In this document: in pieces, positions 53,511-62,656 of the stretch | Layout of the letters: every line of letters starts with the position of its first letter | How positions within the stretch are numbered: position 1 is the first letter of the stretch | NCBI GenBank assembly: GCA_040285745.1 | Contig: JAUFOR010000006.1 | Span: 558,001-622,000, forward strand | Direction: 5' to 3' | Length of the DNA stretch: 64,000 bases | Source: Barthelona sp. PCE | Lineage: Eukaryota; Metamonada: BaSk clade | Translations under genes and position numbers: made by a program | The notes under the pieces: generated by a model | What the model was told of the DNA's origin: nothing | The model's input: the letters and a program-made list of their open reading frames with translations, nothing else | The model's database searches: none

Positions 53511-55934
53511 ATGCAAAAAATTCAGTACGAACAAAGTGGAGAGAGAACAAGCATGTGCTTTTTCATCTCTCTTTTCATCTTTATTCTCTTGATATTTTTT
53601 AGTGCAGATAGACCGTCTGTAGTTTATGAGAGACAAGTTTACGATGATTTATTGGGCAAGTTGGACGTTGGTCCCCACATGGCTGGCACACCAGCATATA
53701 AATTAGCTCATAACAATGTGTTGGAGTATTATCAGAGCCTACAGAACATTTATCCTCAGCTTGAAATCGAAAATGAACCTATATCTGGTTATGAGGAGAT
53801 TATTGGTCGTAATATAAGCTTTAAAGGTCTCAGAAACATTGCTGTTCGTATACCTGGCACCAAATCAAACAAGAGCAAGGCAATTTTGCTAAGTGGACAC
53901 CTTGACTCCGTCGATTACTCGCCTGGCGTAAGCGATGATGGTGTAGCAGTCATTTCAATGATGTCATTAGCAAGTAAGCTCTTGGTTAAACCCATTGAAG
54001 TTGATGTGATCATCCTTCACAGTGAGGGCGAGGAAGTGGGCCTCATGGGCGCGCACGTGTTCACCAAGTACTCAAAATGGAAGGATGATATCGCCTTTGC
54101 TGTGAACCTAGACGCTTTAGGAAGCGAATCAGGACAAGTTTTATTCCGCGTTACTGGTCCAACATCATCACTGGTTGCGTTACACAACACATACGAGAGC
54201 TCAATGAGCTTTCTTGGACTGGGTGCGTTACATGCCTCGCGTAAAATAGGTTATGTTAAGTCAATCACAGATACAGAGATTCTTAAGGAAAATTACCCAA
54301 CAATGGACTATGTGATGTTGCCCAAAACACGATTTACATACCACTCAAGAGCTGATTCAAAAAAGTACATGAATTTTGATGCTTTTGCACTTGCTGAGCA
54401 GCAGATATCAAGTATTCTGAGGAGTGTTACACCTTCTCAAGTGAATGAAATCGCCAATTCAAATGAAAAGAGCGATACAGACGTTGATGATAGTGCCTTC
54501 ATGGGTATTTCTACTTTGACTATAGTAATAGTTTCAATTATCTGCATTTCCTTTTCTCTTTACATTATGCCCAAGAAGAAAGAGATTTTGGCAGCTTATG
54601 GTAAAAGCATGGCATCTATTGGTCTGATTCCATTAGTTTATCTGATTTTTTTCAATTTGTTTGATTTGTTTGATCTATTTATTCCTTTCACCTATTTTCA
54701 ACCAAAATTCGTTTATCTAGTGCTCATAACTATGGGAACAGTATCTCTTATTGCATTTTCATTTATTCCCAATTACCGTTTCCTCTACTTTCTTGTTGGC
54801 ATAACTTTTTCTTGGTTGACTGTTGCTTTACTTGTGTTTGTCGCTTTGGTTTTTGGAGGTTCATCATTAAACCGCATTTTCGCTGTTGTAACAGGTAGTT
54901 TGAGTACATTAGTAACCATTATTTCATGCTTGTGCTTTGCTGATGATCGAAAAATGGAAAAAATTCGTGATTCGTATAGACTAATTAACGACGACGATCG
55001 CGTCAACCGTGATCATTTCACAACCTTTTGGGGTAACAAGTACAACATGGAAGCTGTTATTCTTGTTGTTGGTAGTGGTTGTTTGGGTATAATATATATG
55101 GCTCCAACAATTTTACGCCTTTTACCATTGCTTATTTCTCAATATTTTAGACCGATTTTGTCTGTAGATGCGTGGTTGGATTCATTGATAAAGGTTTGGA
55201 TCTATTTTGGATCATTTGTTACGATTTTAATTGTATTTCCAATTTCTTTTGTTATGTACTTTTTGAGAAAGTCAAGAAAGAGATTTTTATTCAGCTCAGT
55301 TATTCTTCTCATTGCAATGATCATTGCAGCATGTATCATAACACCTTACAGCGATGCATCACCTGCCTTGGTGCAACCTGCTTCCGTGTGGGATGTTAAC
55401 AATGACCGGAAATTCACAATACTTCAAGCACAGACTCCTATATCACGTGATACTTTGTCAGCAATAGCAATCAAGGATGATATTCAAGAAATAACAGATT
55501 GCCCACATTTCAACAACCTGTTCAGTATGGATGATAGCAAGAGGAAGAATAATGGGAAATATAGATATCTAGGGGAAGTATGCACAGATGAGGTTGATAC
55601 TTTTCCCGAGCAGCGTCCAACAATAACAACAATTGCATCAGATGCCGAAACAGTGACGCTACGTTTTTATGCATTCAATTCTTCAAGGATTTCAGTTTTT
55701 GGCGAGGACAGTCATAATCTTGGGTTTATATTGGGTGACACACCGGAAGTTGTTTTCCAGTACCCGAAAAAGCAGGCCAACTATCACTTTATCGCAGGTT
55801 ATAATGGCTATCCCAATGTATACAGTCGTTATCCTTCATATATTAGTGGTTTTGGTGGTAGCATTGATATTCCACCCAAATTTATGTACATAGGGTTCAG
55901 CATTGATGATAATGGAAACGTAACCATTGGTTAA
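53511..55934 (+). CDS. ERMP1: ERMP1-type M28 metallopeptidase (multi-TM, ER)
   Basis: 807 residues. An N-terminal TM or signal anchor (ISLFIFILLIFFS) precedes the M28 zinc peptidase domain (about 35-310). Metal ligands are in LLSGHLDSVDYSPGVSDD, HSEGEEVGLMG, NLDALG and YHSRAD. After it about nine TM segments run from about 335 to 610, then a C-terminal luminal domain. This is the layout of ER metallopeptidase 1 (Fxna), an ER membrane aminopeptidase-like protein. Active-site residues appear intact. The second in-frame Met (MCFFISL) might be the start, since it directly precedes the hydrophobic segment. It is separated from the next gene by 240 bp. Confidence 0.85.
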   Translation: MQKIQYEQSGERTSMCFFISLFIFILLIFFSADRPSVVYERQVYDDLLGKLDVGPHMAGTPAYKLAHNNVLEYYQSLQNIYPQLEIENEPISGYEEIIGRNISFKGLRNIAVRIPGTKSNKSKAILLSGHLDSVDYSPGVSDDGVAVISMMSLASKLLVKPIEVDVIILHSEGEEVGLMGAHVFTKYSKWKDDIAFAVNLDALGSESGQVLFRVTGPTSSLVALHNTYESSMSFLGLGALHASRKIGYVKSITDTEILKENYPTMDYVMLPKTRFTYHSRADSKKYMNFDAFALAEQQISSILRSVTPSQVNEIANSNEKSDTDVDDSAFMGISTLTIVIVSIICISFSLYIMPKKKEILAAYGKSMASIGLIPLVYLIFFNLFDLFDLFIPFTYFQPKFVYLVLITMGTVSLIAFSFIPNYRFLYFLVGITFSWLTVALLVFVALVFGGSSLNRIFAVVTGSLSTLVTIISCLCFADDRKMEKIRDSYRLINDDDRVNRDHFTTFWGNKYNMEAVILVVGSGCLGIIYMAPTILRLLPLLISQYFRPILSVDAWLDSLIKVWIYFGSFVTILIVFPISFVMYFLRKSRKRFLFSSVILLIAMIIAACIITPYSDASPALVQPASVWDVNNDRKFTILQAQTPISRDTLSAIAIKDDIQEITDCPHFNNLFSMDDSKRKNNGKYRYLGEVCTDEVDTFPEQRPTITTIASDAETVTLRFYAFNSSRISVFGEDSHNLGFILGDTPEVVFQYPKKQANYHFIAGYNGYPNVYSRYPSYISGFGGSIDIPPKFMYIGFSIDDNGNVTIG

Positions 55935-56174
55935 TTAAGTAAATATGTTTGTTTTTTTATAAAGGTATTTTTGAAAAGAAAGTAAATACTTCAATTTAGA
56001 ATATCATTTTCGAATTCACTATTTTATGATCAAATCCAACAAATATTAACAATACAAATGTAATTGAAAGAAAAATCCTAAAATATGAACGTGAATGAAT
56101 TTCCTAAACATATGGATATATCAACACATGTTTATACATACGTTCATTGTCAGACATTAACACCCATTCATTGG

Positions 56175-56426
56175 TTAACCAAAAATTACATCCATTCCTA
56201 TCTCATAGTCGGTTTCAGAACCACTTGAAGATACATTACGATGTGTAAAGTCTGTAGCGACATTTTTACCCATATCAGCAACTTCATGCTCGATATCTGT
56301 CATCCTTCTCACCATAGCTCTGACTTCTTCACCTAGCGCGAGAACATCCATTTCAATTTTCTTCTGATTTCTTGCAATTTTGTACAGATCATTTTCTACT
56401 GCCTCGATCTTGTCTTTAGCAGACAT
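56175..56426 (-). CDS. Small coiled-coil protein
   Basis: 83 residues (MSAKDKIEAVENDLYKIAR...). Most of the chain is one heptad-rich helix with a clear a/d hydrophobic pattern (VENDLYKIARNQ, MDVLALGEEVRAM, MTDIEHEVADM). The tail is acidic. No named family; it could be a subunit of a coiled-coil complex. Start at 56426, since no earlier ATG is in frame. Confidence 0.55.
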   Translation of the reverse strand: MSAKDKIEAVENDLYKIARNQKKIEMDVLALGEEVRAMVRRMTDIEHEVADMGKNVATDFTHRNVSSSGSETDYEIGMDVIFG

Positions 56427-56750
56427 ATTCACACAAATAATGAATGAAAGAGAAGAAGAAAAATTTTACAAATTTTTTTTCATATCTAAGTTCCAAACGC
56501 CCATATGCTTCGTTACTGAACTCCACTGTCTGAACAAACCTTTAAAAGTAGGCATTCGAACTTCCATGATTGGACCTATATCGTAATTAGTGGAAATCTA
56601 GTTGTGCGCAAGAGACCATATGTATTAGTAAACACCTATGTCCAACATTCAATTTATTTGATTTTATAGATTTCAGTCCAGATTTCTAAAAAAACTGGAA
56701 TTACTTTAATCACCCCTATCTAACAACGAGTATAAAAACAAAGTTGACAG
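56427..56750. other. Intergenic region upstream of the transposase-like genes
   Basis: 324 bp, AT-rich. I looked for terminal inverted repeats matching the downstream side (60265-60598) and for 8-bp duplications and saw none I could defend. Confidence 0.45.
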
Positions 56751-59120
56751 ATGGCATACCCTCTCTCAGAACTGCTCATATCAAGAGAGGATAACTTCTT
56801 AATGGTTGAAGAAGAATATGAAATTCAAAAACCTACGCTATATAACGATGAAAACCCTGCACCTGATCCAGGCACTAACGATCTTGTTGTGGAAGCGATT
56901 TATAACAGTCAAGGTATAGAGTTCAAGAAAAGGGTTGATATTCACAATTTAATACATTTGCCCTGTTCGTATAAAGATTTCTCTTGCAGGCTGATCCCTA
57001 TTGCCAACAAAGACTCATTTTTTAACAACATTTTGAGGGATGGTGCTGATGTAGGTAGATACAAAAAAAATGCAATATCACTCAAAAATTGGCTGTTTAA
57101 GCTGATAGATCCATTAACGGGGCAAGCTGTATATAACATGCTACCTTTTCTAAATCGTTTAAGAATGCTGTGTGCATCTATAGTCAAAAACCCAAATTAC
57201 CCTTATTCTGAAAAGCTAAAAAAGGATTACCAAACTTTGATAGATTGCGCAAATAACGGCAGAATAATTAAATATGAAGGTAAGAACATCACAAAAAGGG
57301 TTAAAGATGCGATTTACAATCCACCCTTATCGTATCACAAGAGTTCAAGTTTTTTTTGTGCAAAGTTTTGGTTAAAGGTGTATAGTTTGAAGTACAGTGT
57401 AGCCAAAAGGTTGTTTGAATGCGAAATCCCGAATATTCTTTATAATCCCTTTCTTTCAAATATTTCTACATGCGAAAATAGGAATATAGTAGCGATGTCT
57501 GTTAGAATTAACAATGAAAATGTGATTAATGACAATTCAAAACATGTTTCCAGATACTTCTCTAAGCTAGTATTAGCAAATAGTCTTAGGAACGCGAAAG
57601 AAAGTATTAAGGATGAGTTCACCACCAAGCGGGGGGTGGAAGGAGCATTCTTTAAATACCTCCGTATTATAACTAATTTTCATGCATTTATCACTGAATG
57701 GTTGTTAAAGATTTTTATTGAAAAAGACTTGCCAATATGTTTGCAGTATGATGCTTCAAGATTAGATGGTCGTGAGTCTATCATCATCATGCTTGATGTG
57801 CCAAATTTTGGTGAACATAATGTACCTCCACCAGAGCATGAAATTTTTAATGAAAAAACTGAAGTTTTTATAAGCAACACTATGACAATAGATGTCATTA
57901 GATATCTTGACTGGCTTAAAAATAAGAACCTTGTTGTCCTATGCCAAAAGATTAATGGCGTTAGAAGTTATGGTGAGCCTCCTTTTCACCGAACCTCAGT
58001 TACGGGAAAAACAGCGTATGATCTGGGTATTTGGCTGCTTGATTTCTTAGTTGACAGAGGAATTTTGAAGACTTATTCATTACCTACTTTCTTATTTCAT
58101 GGAAAATCTCCAATAATGGTAGAAAATACCATATCCACATTTCCAGAGAAAGTAACGTACAAATTGGATGCTAAAAGAGAGATTGAATTAACATTTGCAT
58201 CATCATATATTGAAGAAAATGTGAGGATCATCATTGGAACTGATGGTGGTAATCCTGAAATTATGTTGTGTGAAATGCTATCCCGCCATCATGAACAGTT
58301 TATGCACTCTCCATGCTTTGCACACATATCGCACAACTTGATCACCAAGTCGATGACGTTTAACCTCGTATTAGAGGATGCAGAAAGATGCTGGTCCAAT
58401 TTATTAAACGTTATGAATTGGAAGGAGTTAGGAGAAATGATTACCAACGGACAAAAAAGTCTTTTAGCTGAATTCCGGTTGATCTTAAACTATTTCAATG
58501 GTGGTGCAAGTGTTCCCAGTATTGATTCAAACTACTTCAAAAAAGTTAAATCTATTTGTCTTTTGAAGACATTCCGTAATGCAGGAATTAGCATCGAGAA
58601 AAACCCTATCAATCGTTGGAACAATAAGGTTGATTGTGAAGTCATTGAGCCTTCAGATGCAGAGTTGAAGAGCAACCCTATGATTTGTGAAGATTTTTTA
58701 ATGGGGTATGAGAATCGCAAGCTTCAAGTACTCAAAGAGCTCGGACAAGATAGGAAATATATGGGTCTGAGGGTTAATGACAAGATCAGAAACGAGGCAG
58801 GTGTTGAAATTGAAGATTCAGATAGACTGAAGGAGATGTATGATAGATACAAAAAATTCTCATACATACATTGCAATATTCCCATTATTACCATGGCATC
58901 AATCATACAGAAGGAACACGTGGAACTCAAGTTCTTCGCATATGTTCAATCGTTGATCAATGTTGAGTTGTGGAAGATATTTTTAGAAAATGATGATAAT
59001 AAGTTAGATAATGTACGTTGGCAAGCAACTGAAGACTTCTTCCGTGTATTCACTATGTGTTTTCGGCCCGATGAATTGAAAGAAGAGTTCAAACTAGGAG
59101 AGGATCTTTTGGGAATGTAG
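56751..59120 (+). CDS. hAT-like transposase, N-terminal and core part
   Basis: 789 residues. The first acidic motif lies in the QYDASRLDGRESIIIMLD region (about 350). The second acidic motif is in GTDGGNPEIM (Asp498), followed by CFAHISHNLI (about 520-530), the C-x2-H and HxLI motif of hAT elements. The later RWQATEDFFRVF (Trp757) matches the conserved W-x-S/A-T turn of hAT cores. No N-terminal BED zinc finger can be seen. The frame ends with TAG-TAA, and the missing third acidic motif and the C-terminal dimerisation region lie in the next frame. It is much longer than typical, so a domesticated or lineage-specific hAT is likely. Confidence 0.6.
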   Translation: MAYPLSELLISREDNFLMVEEEYEIQKPTLYNDENPAPDPGTNDLVVEAIYNSQGIEFKKRVDIHNLIHLPCSYKDFSCRLIPIANKDSFFNNILRDGADVGRYKKNAISLKNWLFKLIDPLTGQAVYNMLPFLNRLRMLCASIVKNPNYPYSEKLKKDYQTLIDCANNGRIIKYEGKNITKRVKDAIYNPPLSYHKSSSFFCAKFWLKVYSLKYSVAKRLFECEIPNILYNPFLSNISTCENRNIVAMSVRINNENVINDNSKHVSRYFSKLVLANSLRNAKESIKDEFTTKRGVEGAFFKYLRIITNFHAFITEWLLKIFIEKDLPICLQYDASRLDGRESIIIMLDVPNFGEHNVPPPEHEIFNEKTEVFISNTMTIDVIRYLDWLKNKNLVVLCQKINGVRSYGEPPFHRTSVTGKTAYDLGIWLLDFLVDRGILKTYSLPTFLFHGKSPIMVENTISTFPEKVTYKLDAKREIELTFASSYIEENVRIIIGTDGGNPEIMLCEMLSRHHEQFMHSPCFAHISHNLITKSMTFNLVLEDAERCWSNLLNVMNWKELGEMITNGQKSLLAEFRLILNYFNGGASVPSIDSNYFKKVKSICLLKTFRNAGISIEKNPINRWNNKVDCEVIEPSDAELKSNPMICEDFLMGYENRKLQVLKELGQDRKYMGLRVNDKIRNEAGVEIEDSDRLKEMYDRYKKFSYIHCNIPIITMASIIQKEHVELKFFAYVQSLINVELWKIFLENDDNKLDNVRWQATEDFFRVFTMCFRPDELKEEFKLGEDLLGM

Positions 59121-59139
59121 TAAGATATACAGGATAATT

Positions 59140-60264
59140 ATGGAGAGATTTATTTTGATCCAGCGTATTGCTTGCTCTGCTCGATACAGCGTGTTGAATG
59201 TTTACTGTGAGATTTCACAAATGCTTGTAGTTTTAACGTTTTTGAAGGAGAGGTTCGCCAACAATAGTTTTGTTTTACGTTACACAAATGCTTTGGAGAT
59301 GTATGTTGTTCGATATTTGAGTGAGAAATTCATTCAAGCTCAAGCATTAGTAGCTTTTTTGATGTGTGATTTAGATTCAGTTAAGTTAAGTGGTTTTGAT
59401 TTTGGTGATACAGCTACAGCTAATTATCTCTCCCAGTTGAGCATCAAATATGTTGATAAAGATTTGACAACAGAAACTCTTAACGGACTCAAAGTAACTA
59501 TGTGTTACCATTTCCTTCGATCACGATTGAACCCTGATAAACAGAAACCCAACACAACAACAGGTTGTTTTGATACCTCCCACTTCACAAATTGGTCTCA
59601 GTATGCTTTGAGTTATGTCTATTATGCCGAAAACAGGGGTGAAAAGGTGAGAGGTTTGGTTGGTTATATTGCATGTGTGCTACAAGATTCCAAACACTTT
59701 GCTTACTCACCTAATGATCCCATTATGCCGCCAGAAGAACCACTACAACTAGATTTGGAGCCGAATAATCGTCAACAATATGACAATGCATCCGAGTATT
59801 ATAAATCTCCCGAATCACAACGGCGAAAAGCTAGAATTGCTGCAGCGAGCTCTGCTAACGTAATGGAACTACCGCGCCAATTACAGAGGACATCTTCAGA
59901 ACCGCAATCTGCAAGAACGGTTGACGATGCTCTGGATTATTTAAATAATGATAGTGTTCGAAAGTTTTTTGATGGAGAAGAAGGTTCCTCTAAGTTTGTC
60001 AATTCGGAAATGATCCGTATAGCCTTAGTTAGGGGTTACACTGCACTGCCAAGTTATCTTCAATCGAGCTTTAAAAATTTCCTTACTCCTTTCAAATTCT
60101 ACTCACCCTCTAACAACGCTGTTGAAAGTGCTTTCAGTAGATTGAAGAATAATATTAGTAGTAATCAACAACGAATTGGAGACGATAATTATTATGGTTT
60201 ATTTATGGCTCGTGTCGTTCCAGGAACACCTGTGTTACCATATATAACGATAACACAACAATAA
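59140..60264 (+). CDS. hAT-like transposase, C-terminal part
   Basis: 374 residues in a frame shifted by +1 relative to the preceding one, 19 bp after its stop. The C-terminus (about 300-360) has the hAT dimerisation pattern: LPSYLQSSFKNFLTPFKFY, then SNNAVESAFSRLKNNISSNQ and GDDNYYGLFMARV. The beginning (EISQMLVVLTFLKERF) would fit the third acidic region of the catalytic core. A Ser/Gln-rich linker (about 215-260) separates the two. In this frame the sequence is open back to 59098, so it could be the continuation of the first frame after a +1 shift. It ends near the convergent Yak1 kinase. Confidence 0.55.
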   Translation: MERFILIQRIACSARYSVLNVYCEISQMLVVLTFLKERFANNSFVLRYTNALEMYVVRYLSEKFIQAQALVAFLMCDLDSVKLSGFDFGDTATANYLSQLSIKYVDKDLTTETLNGLKVTMCYHFLRSRLNPDKQKPNTTTGCFDTSHFTNWSQYALSYVYYAENRGEKVRGLVGYIACVLQDSKHFAYSPNDPIMPPEEPLQLDLEPNNRQQYDNASEYYKSPESQRRKARIAAASSANVMELPRQLQRTSSEPQSARTVDDALDYLNNDSVRKFFDGEEGSSKFVNSEMIRIALVRGYTALPSYLQSSFKNFLTPFKFYSPSNNAVESAFSRLKNNISSNQQRIGDDNYYGLFMARVVPGTPVLPYITITQQ

Positions 60265-60598
60265 ATATATGTTTATGATGTTTAGACACCTTTTTTTCAA
60301 CTGCTGCAACTCCAAGAATAAAGCAATCAAATCTGATTAATCTGTATCCAAAACCTATATTCAAAACCTATATGTTTACATTAGCGTTCCCTATCATTCA
60401 ATGTTACGACATTAGTAAATCTATAATCTATATTTGGCAAACCCTATTTAAAAGCATAATACAATCTATAGTAGATTTATTGGAAAAATTCAGCATCTGA
60501 ATGGAAGCAAAGTGACAGAAAAACAGCTCTTTAACATATGCTCTAGTGTAAACTAGGTAATCAATGAAGCTATGAAACTCCAACTACTGTTCAGAGTT
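60265..60598. other. Intergenic region between convergent transposase and Yak1 genes
   Basis: 334 bp. Contains the short direct repeat AAAACCTATAT (60353-60363 and 60365-60375, approximately). Otherwise no feature recognised. Confidence 0.45.
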
Positions 60599-62239
60599 CT
60601 ATTCACAAGGAATCATCTTTCCCCTCATTTCAGGTGTTACAGGAGTTTCCTCACGGTCCCTTTCATCATCGGCATTGGCTGTAGTAGCCCTGGTTCTGGA
60701 TATGAGCTCATTACGGACCTTCATAGATGTGTTATGTTGGACGCAGAGCCATAACATATTCTCTTCATGTTCTGCGGTGCTATATAATGGTGCAAGGTAT
60801 GGTTCACCAGTGATGAACGGGTGCTTCAACATCTCAGTTGCAGAGGCACGCTCTTCTGGTTTCAAACGTAAACAACGTTCCAGGAAGTCAATAAAAACGG
60901 CACGTTCGTATTTGATCCATTCCAGTTCTTCACTGTCAGCTTTATGCGGGTTAGGACGACCTGTGTAACGCAATGTTTCCTCGGGAAGTTGTAGAATTGG
61001 ATAATTATGAATGGTATCTGGAAGATAACGATACTTGAAGTAACGGCGACTGGGGGGTGTGGGAGGGTTAGCCACTTGCCATTCACTTTCAGATTTAATT
61101 GCCAGGTTGTCTGCTGGATTTCCAGGACGACGTGCTCGATACTCATACCCGCAATAACTCTTTCTCAGCACAACTCTTGATCTTGTGATACGGCTGTCAT
61201 CCACCTTAAAATACTTCTTTTCGTTCTTTGCACCAATCACCATATCAGCGTGTGGCATACCTCTCATTTCAACGATACGTGAAATCTGGTTGTACTCAGA
61301 AACACCAGGGAAGATCGGTAGGCCCAGGAAAAGCTCAGCTGCCACACAACCTAAGGACCACATATCAATCTTTGTGGAGTAAGAACAACCACAGATGATC
61401 TCTGGAGAACGGTAAAACCTACTCTGGAGGTAGCTGAAGATCTTCTTATGTCCATAACAACTGCTACCGAAATCAATTACCGTTACGTTCGTTTCTAAAT
61501 TATGAATATTGGTTGCTAAAATATTTTCTGGTTTTAGGTCTGAATGAATGATATCATTTTGTTCCAGTATACTGAGTGTGGTGAGGATATTCTTAACAAT
61601 GTTACTACAGGTCTTCAAAGGATAACCACAGAAATGATTAAAATGAATTAATTCATATAAATTCAGTCCTAACATATCGGTTACAATAAATAAATGGTTC
61701 TGGAAGTCGAAAAACTCAAGAATCCTCAGTGCATTATAGTCCTTTTGTACCCTCAGGTTCTTAAGAATCTCAATTTCTACTTTGGCTTGTTTAAAATAGG
61801 CTCTTTTGTTCTTGATCACCTTGACAGCGTACATCTTGCTGGTTAAGTTGCTCTTGCACTTGAACACCTGGCCAAATGTACCAGAACCTAATGAATCAAC
61901 TACAGTGTATTGACTTCCTGTGGCACTTAAGAATACATCTCCAACAAAGACAATCAAGTCGCCATTCTTGTTGTCAAAGCCGTTATTCGAGTATGCCTTA
62001 CCTGGAACAGTTAAACGCCTCCTAGGACAACAACTTCTATTCCAAGCATACTCAGAATTGCATGATTTCAGCATATTTAAGAATCCTGTTGTTAGGTTCT
62101 TGATCTTGTGCCCGTCTGTACCAAAAGAATCAACGGATTTAGGATCGAACGATGAAGTTTCTAGAAAAGAAAACGCTGACTCATATTCGTTGTAGCTCAG
62201 CTGTCCTGGCTCACAAAACGTGGACGAAACAGACTGCAT
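60599..62239 (-). CDS. YAK1: Yak1-type dual-specificity kinase (DYRK family)
   Basis: 546 residues. The kinase domain begins with the DYRK-homology block PGKAYSNNGFDNKNGDLI and GSGTFGQVFKCKS glycine loop. It has AVKVIKN (catalytic Lys), HSDLKPENIL (HSD for HRD), DFGSSC and the activation loop YLQSRFYRSPEI, in which the autophosphorylated Tyr is kept. The block DMWSLGCVAAELFLGLPIFPG is Yak1/DYRK-like. Within the DYRK group, the wording of the N-terminal block and the length favour Yak1. Yak1 acts downstream of PKA in yeast and would be a target of the cAMP made by the large cyclase in this window (inference). C-terminal tail is Thr/Glu-rich. Start ATG 62239. Confidence 0.88.
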   Translation of the reverse strand: MQSVSSTFCEPGQLSYNEYESAFSFLETSSFDPKSVDSFGTDGHKIKNLTTGFLNMLKSCNSEYAWNRSCCPRRRLTVPGKAYSNNGFDNKNGDLIVFVGDVFLSATGSQYTVVDSLGSGTFGQVFKCKSNLTSKMYAVKVIKNKRAYFKQAKVEIEILKNLRVQKDYNALRILEFFDFQNHLFIVTDMLGLNLYELIHFNHFCGYPLKTCSNIVKNILTTLSILEQNDIIHSDLKPENILATNIHNLETNVTVIDFGSSCYGHKKIFSYLQSRFYRSPEIICGCSYSTKIDMWSLGCVAAELFLGLPIFPGVSEYNQISRIVEMRGMPHADMVIGAKNEKKYFKVDDSRITRSRVVLRKSYCGYEYRARRPGNPADNLAIKSESEWQVANPPTPPSRRYFKYRYLPDTIHNYPILQLPEETLRYTGRPNPHKADSEELEWIKYERAVFIDFLERCLRLKPEERASATEMLKHPFITGEPYLAPLYSTAEHEENMLWLCVQHNTSMKVRNELISRTRATTANADDERDREETPVTPEMRGKMIPCE

Positions 62240-62353
62240 CGGACCTAATTACAAATGTACAGGTCGGAAACGGAGAGAAAAAAGAAAAACGATGCTTTAG
62301 CAGTTAAAAGTGTACTATAATTAATATTCAGGGCTTTTTTGGGCACGTGCACC

Positions 62354-62581
62354 ATGCTACATCAGCAATTTTTATCGTATGATATGGAGTGGCCTCTTTT
62401 AGCATTTCTTTTTTGTGTACAATTTTTCACAAAGTATATACCCTTGGCAGGTGTTTACAGGTACAACATTCCACAATCACTGGATATAATGTGCTCAATA
62501 TGTGAATACACAATGTATCCTCTATTCTTATGTGTAGTGAGTATTATTATAACATTATGTACCACACAGGGCTTTTTATGA
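62354..62581 (+). CDS. Putative small two-TM protein
   Basis: 75 residues starting MLHQQFLSYDMEWPLL. Two hydrophobic segments (WPLLAFLFCVQFFTKYIPLAGVY and YPLFLCVVSIIITLC) with a short loop. It sits in the 417-bp divergent gap between Yak1 and ADIP. There is no homolog I recognise; the frame could be random, but the strongly hydrophobic content in an AT-rich gap may also be coincidental. Included as a tentative gene. Confidence 0.3.
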   Translation: MLHQQFLSYDMEWPLLAFLFCVQFFTKYIPLAGVYRYNIPQSLDIMCSICEYTMYPLFLCVVSIIITLCTTQGFL

Positions 62582-62656
62582 ATATATCACATCAGTTGAC
62601 CGAATAAAATTCCTAAAAGAAGTGTTTTCGATTATTTTTTTCCTTCCATTAGAAGA

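Larger units (their letters stand above)
56751..60264 (+). mobile_element. hAT-type transposase locus (ends undefined)
   Basis: Region holding two transposase-like frames in the same direction. Its hAT nature rests on the RNase H-like core motifs in the first frame and the hAT dimerisation tail in the second. Neither terminal inverted repeats nor target-site duplications were found, so it may be an old, immobile or domesticated copy rather than an active element. Confidence 0.7.

Noticed and set aside
53511-53555. Shorter start (second Met) for the ERMP1-like peptidase
   Set aside because: Kept the first ATG; both give the same membrane anchor and no evidence decides, so it is recorded here only.
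56427-60598. Terminal inverted repeats or target-site duplications around the hAT locus
   Set aside because: Manual comparison of both flanks gave only short AT-rich matches that would be expected by chance.
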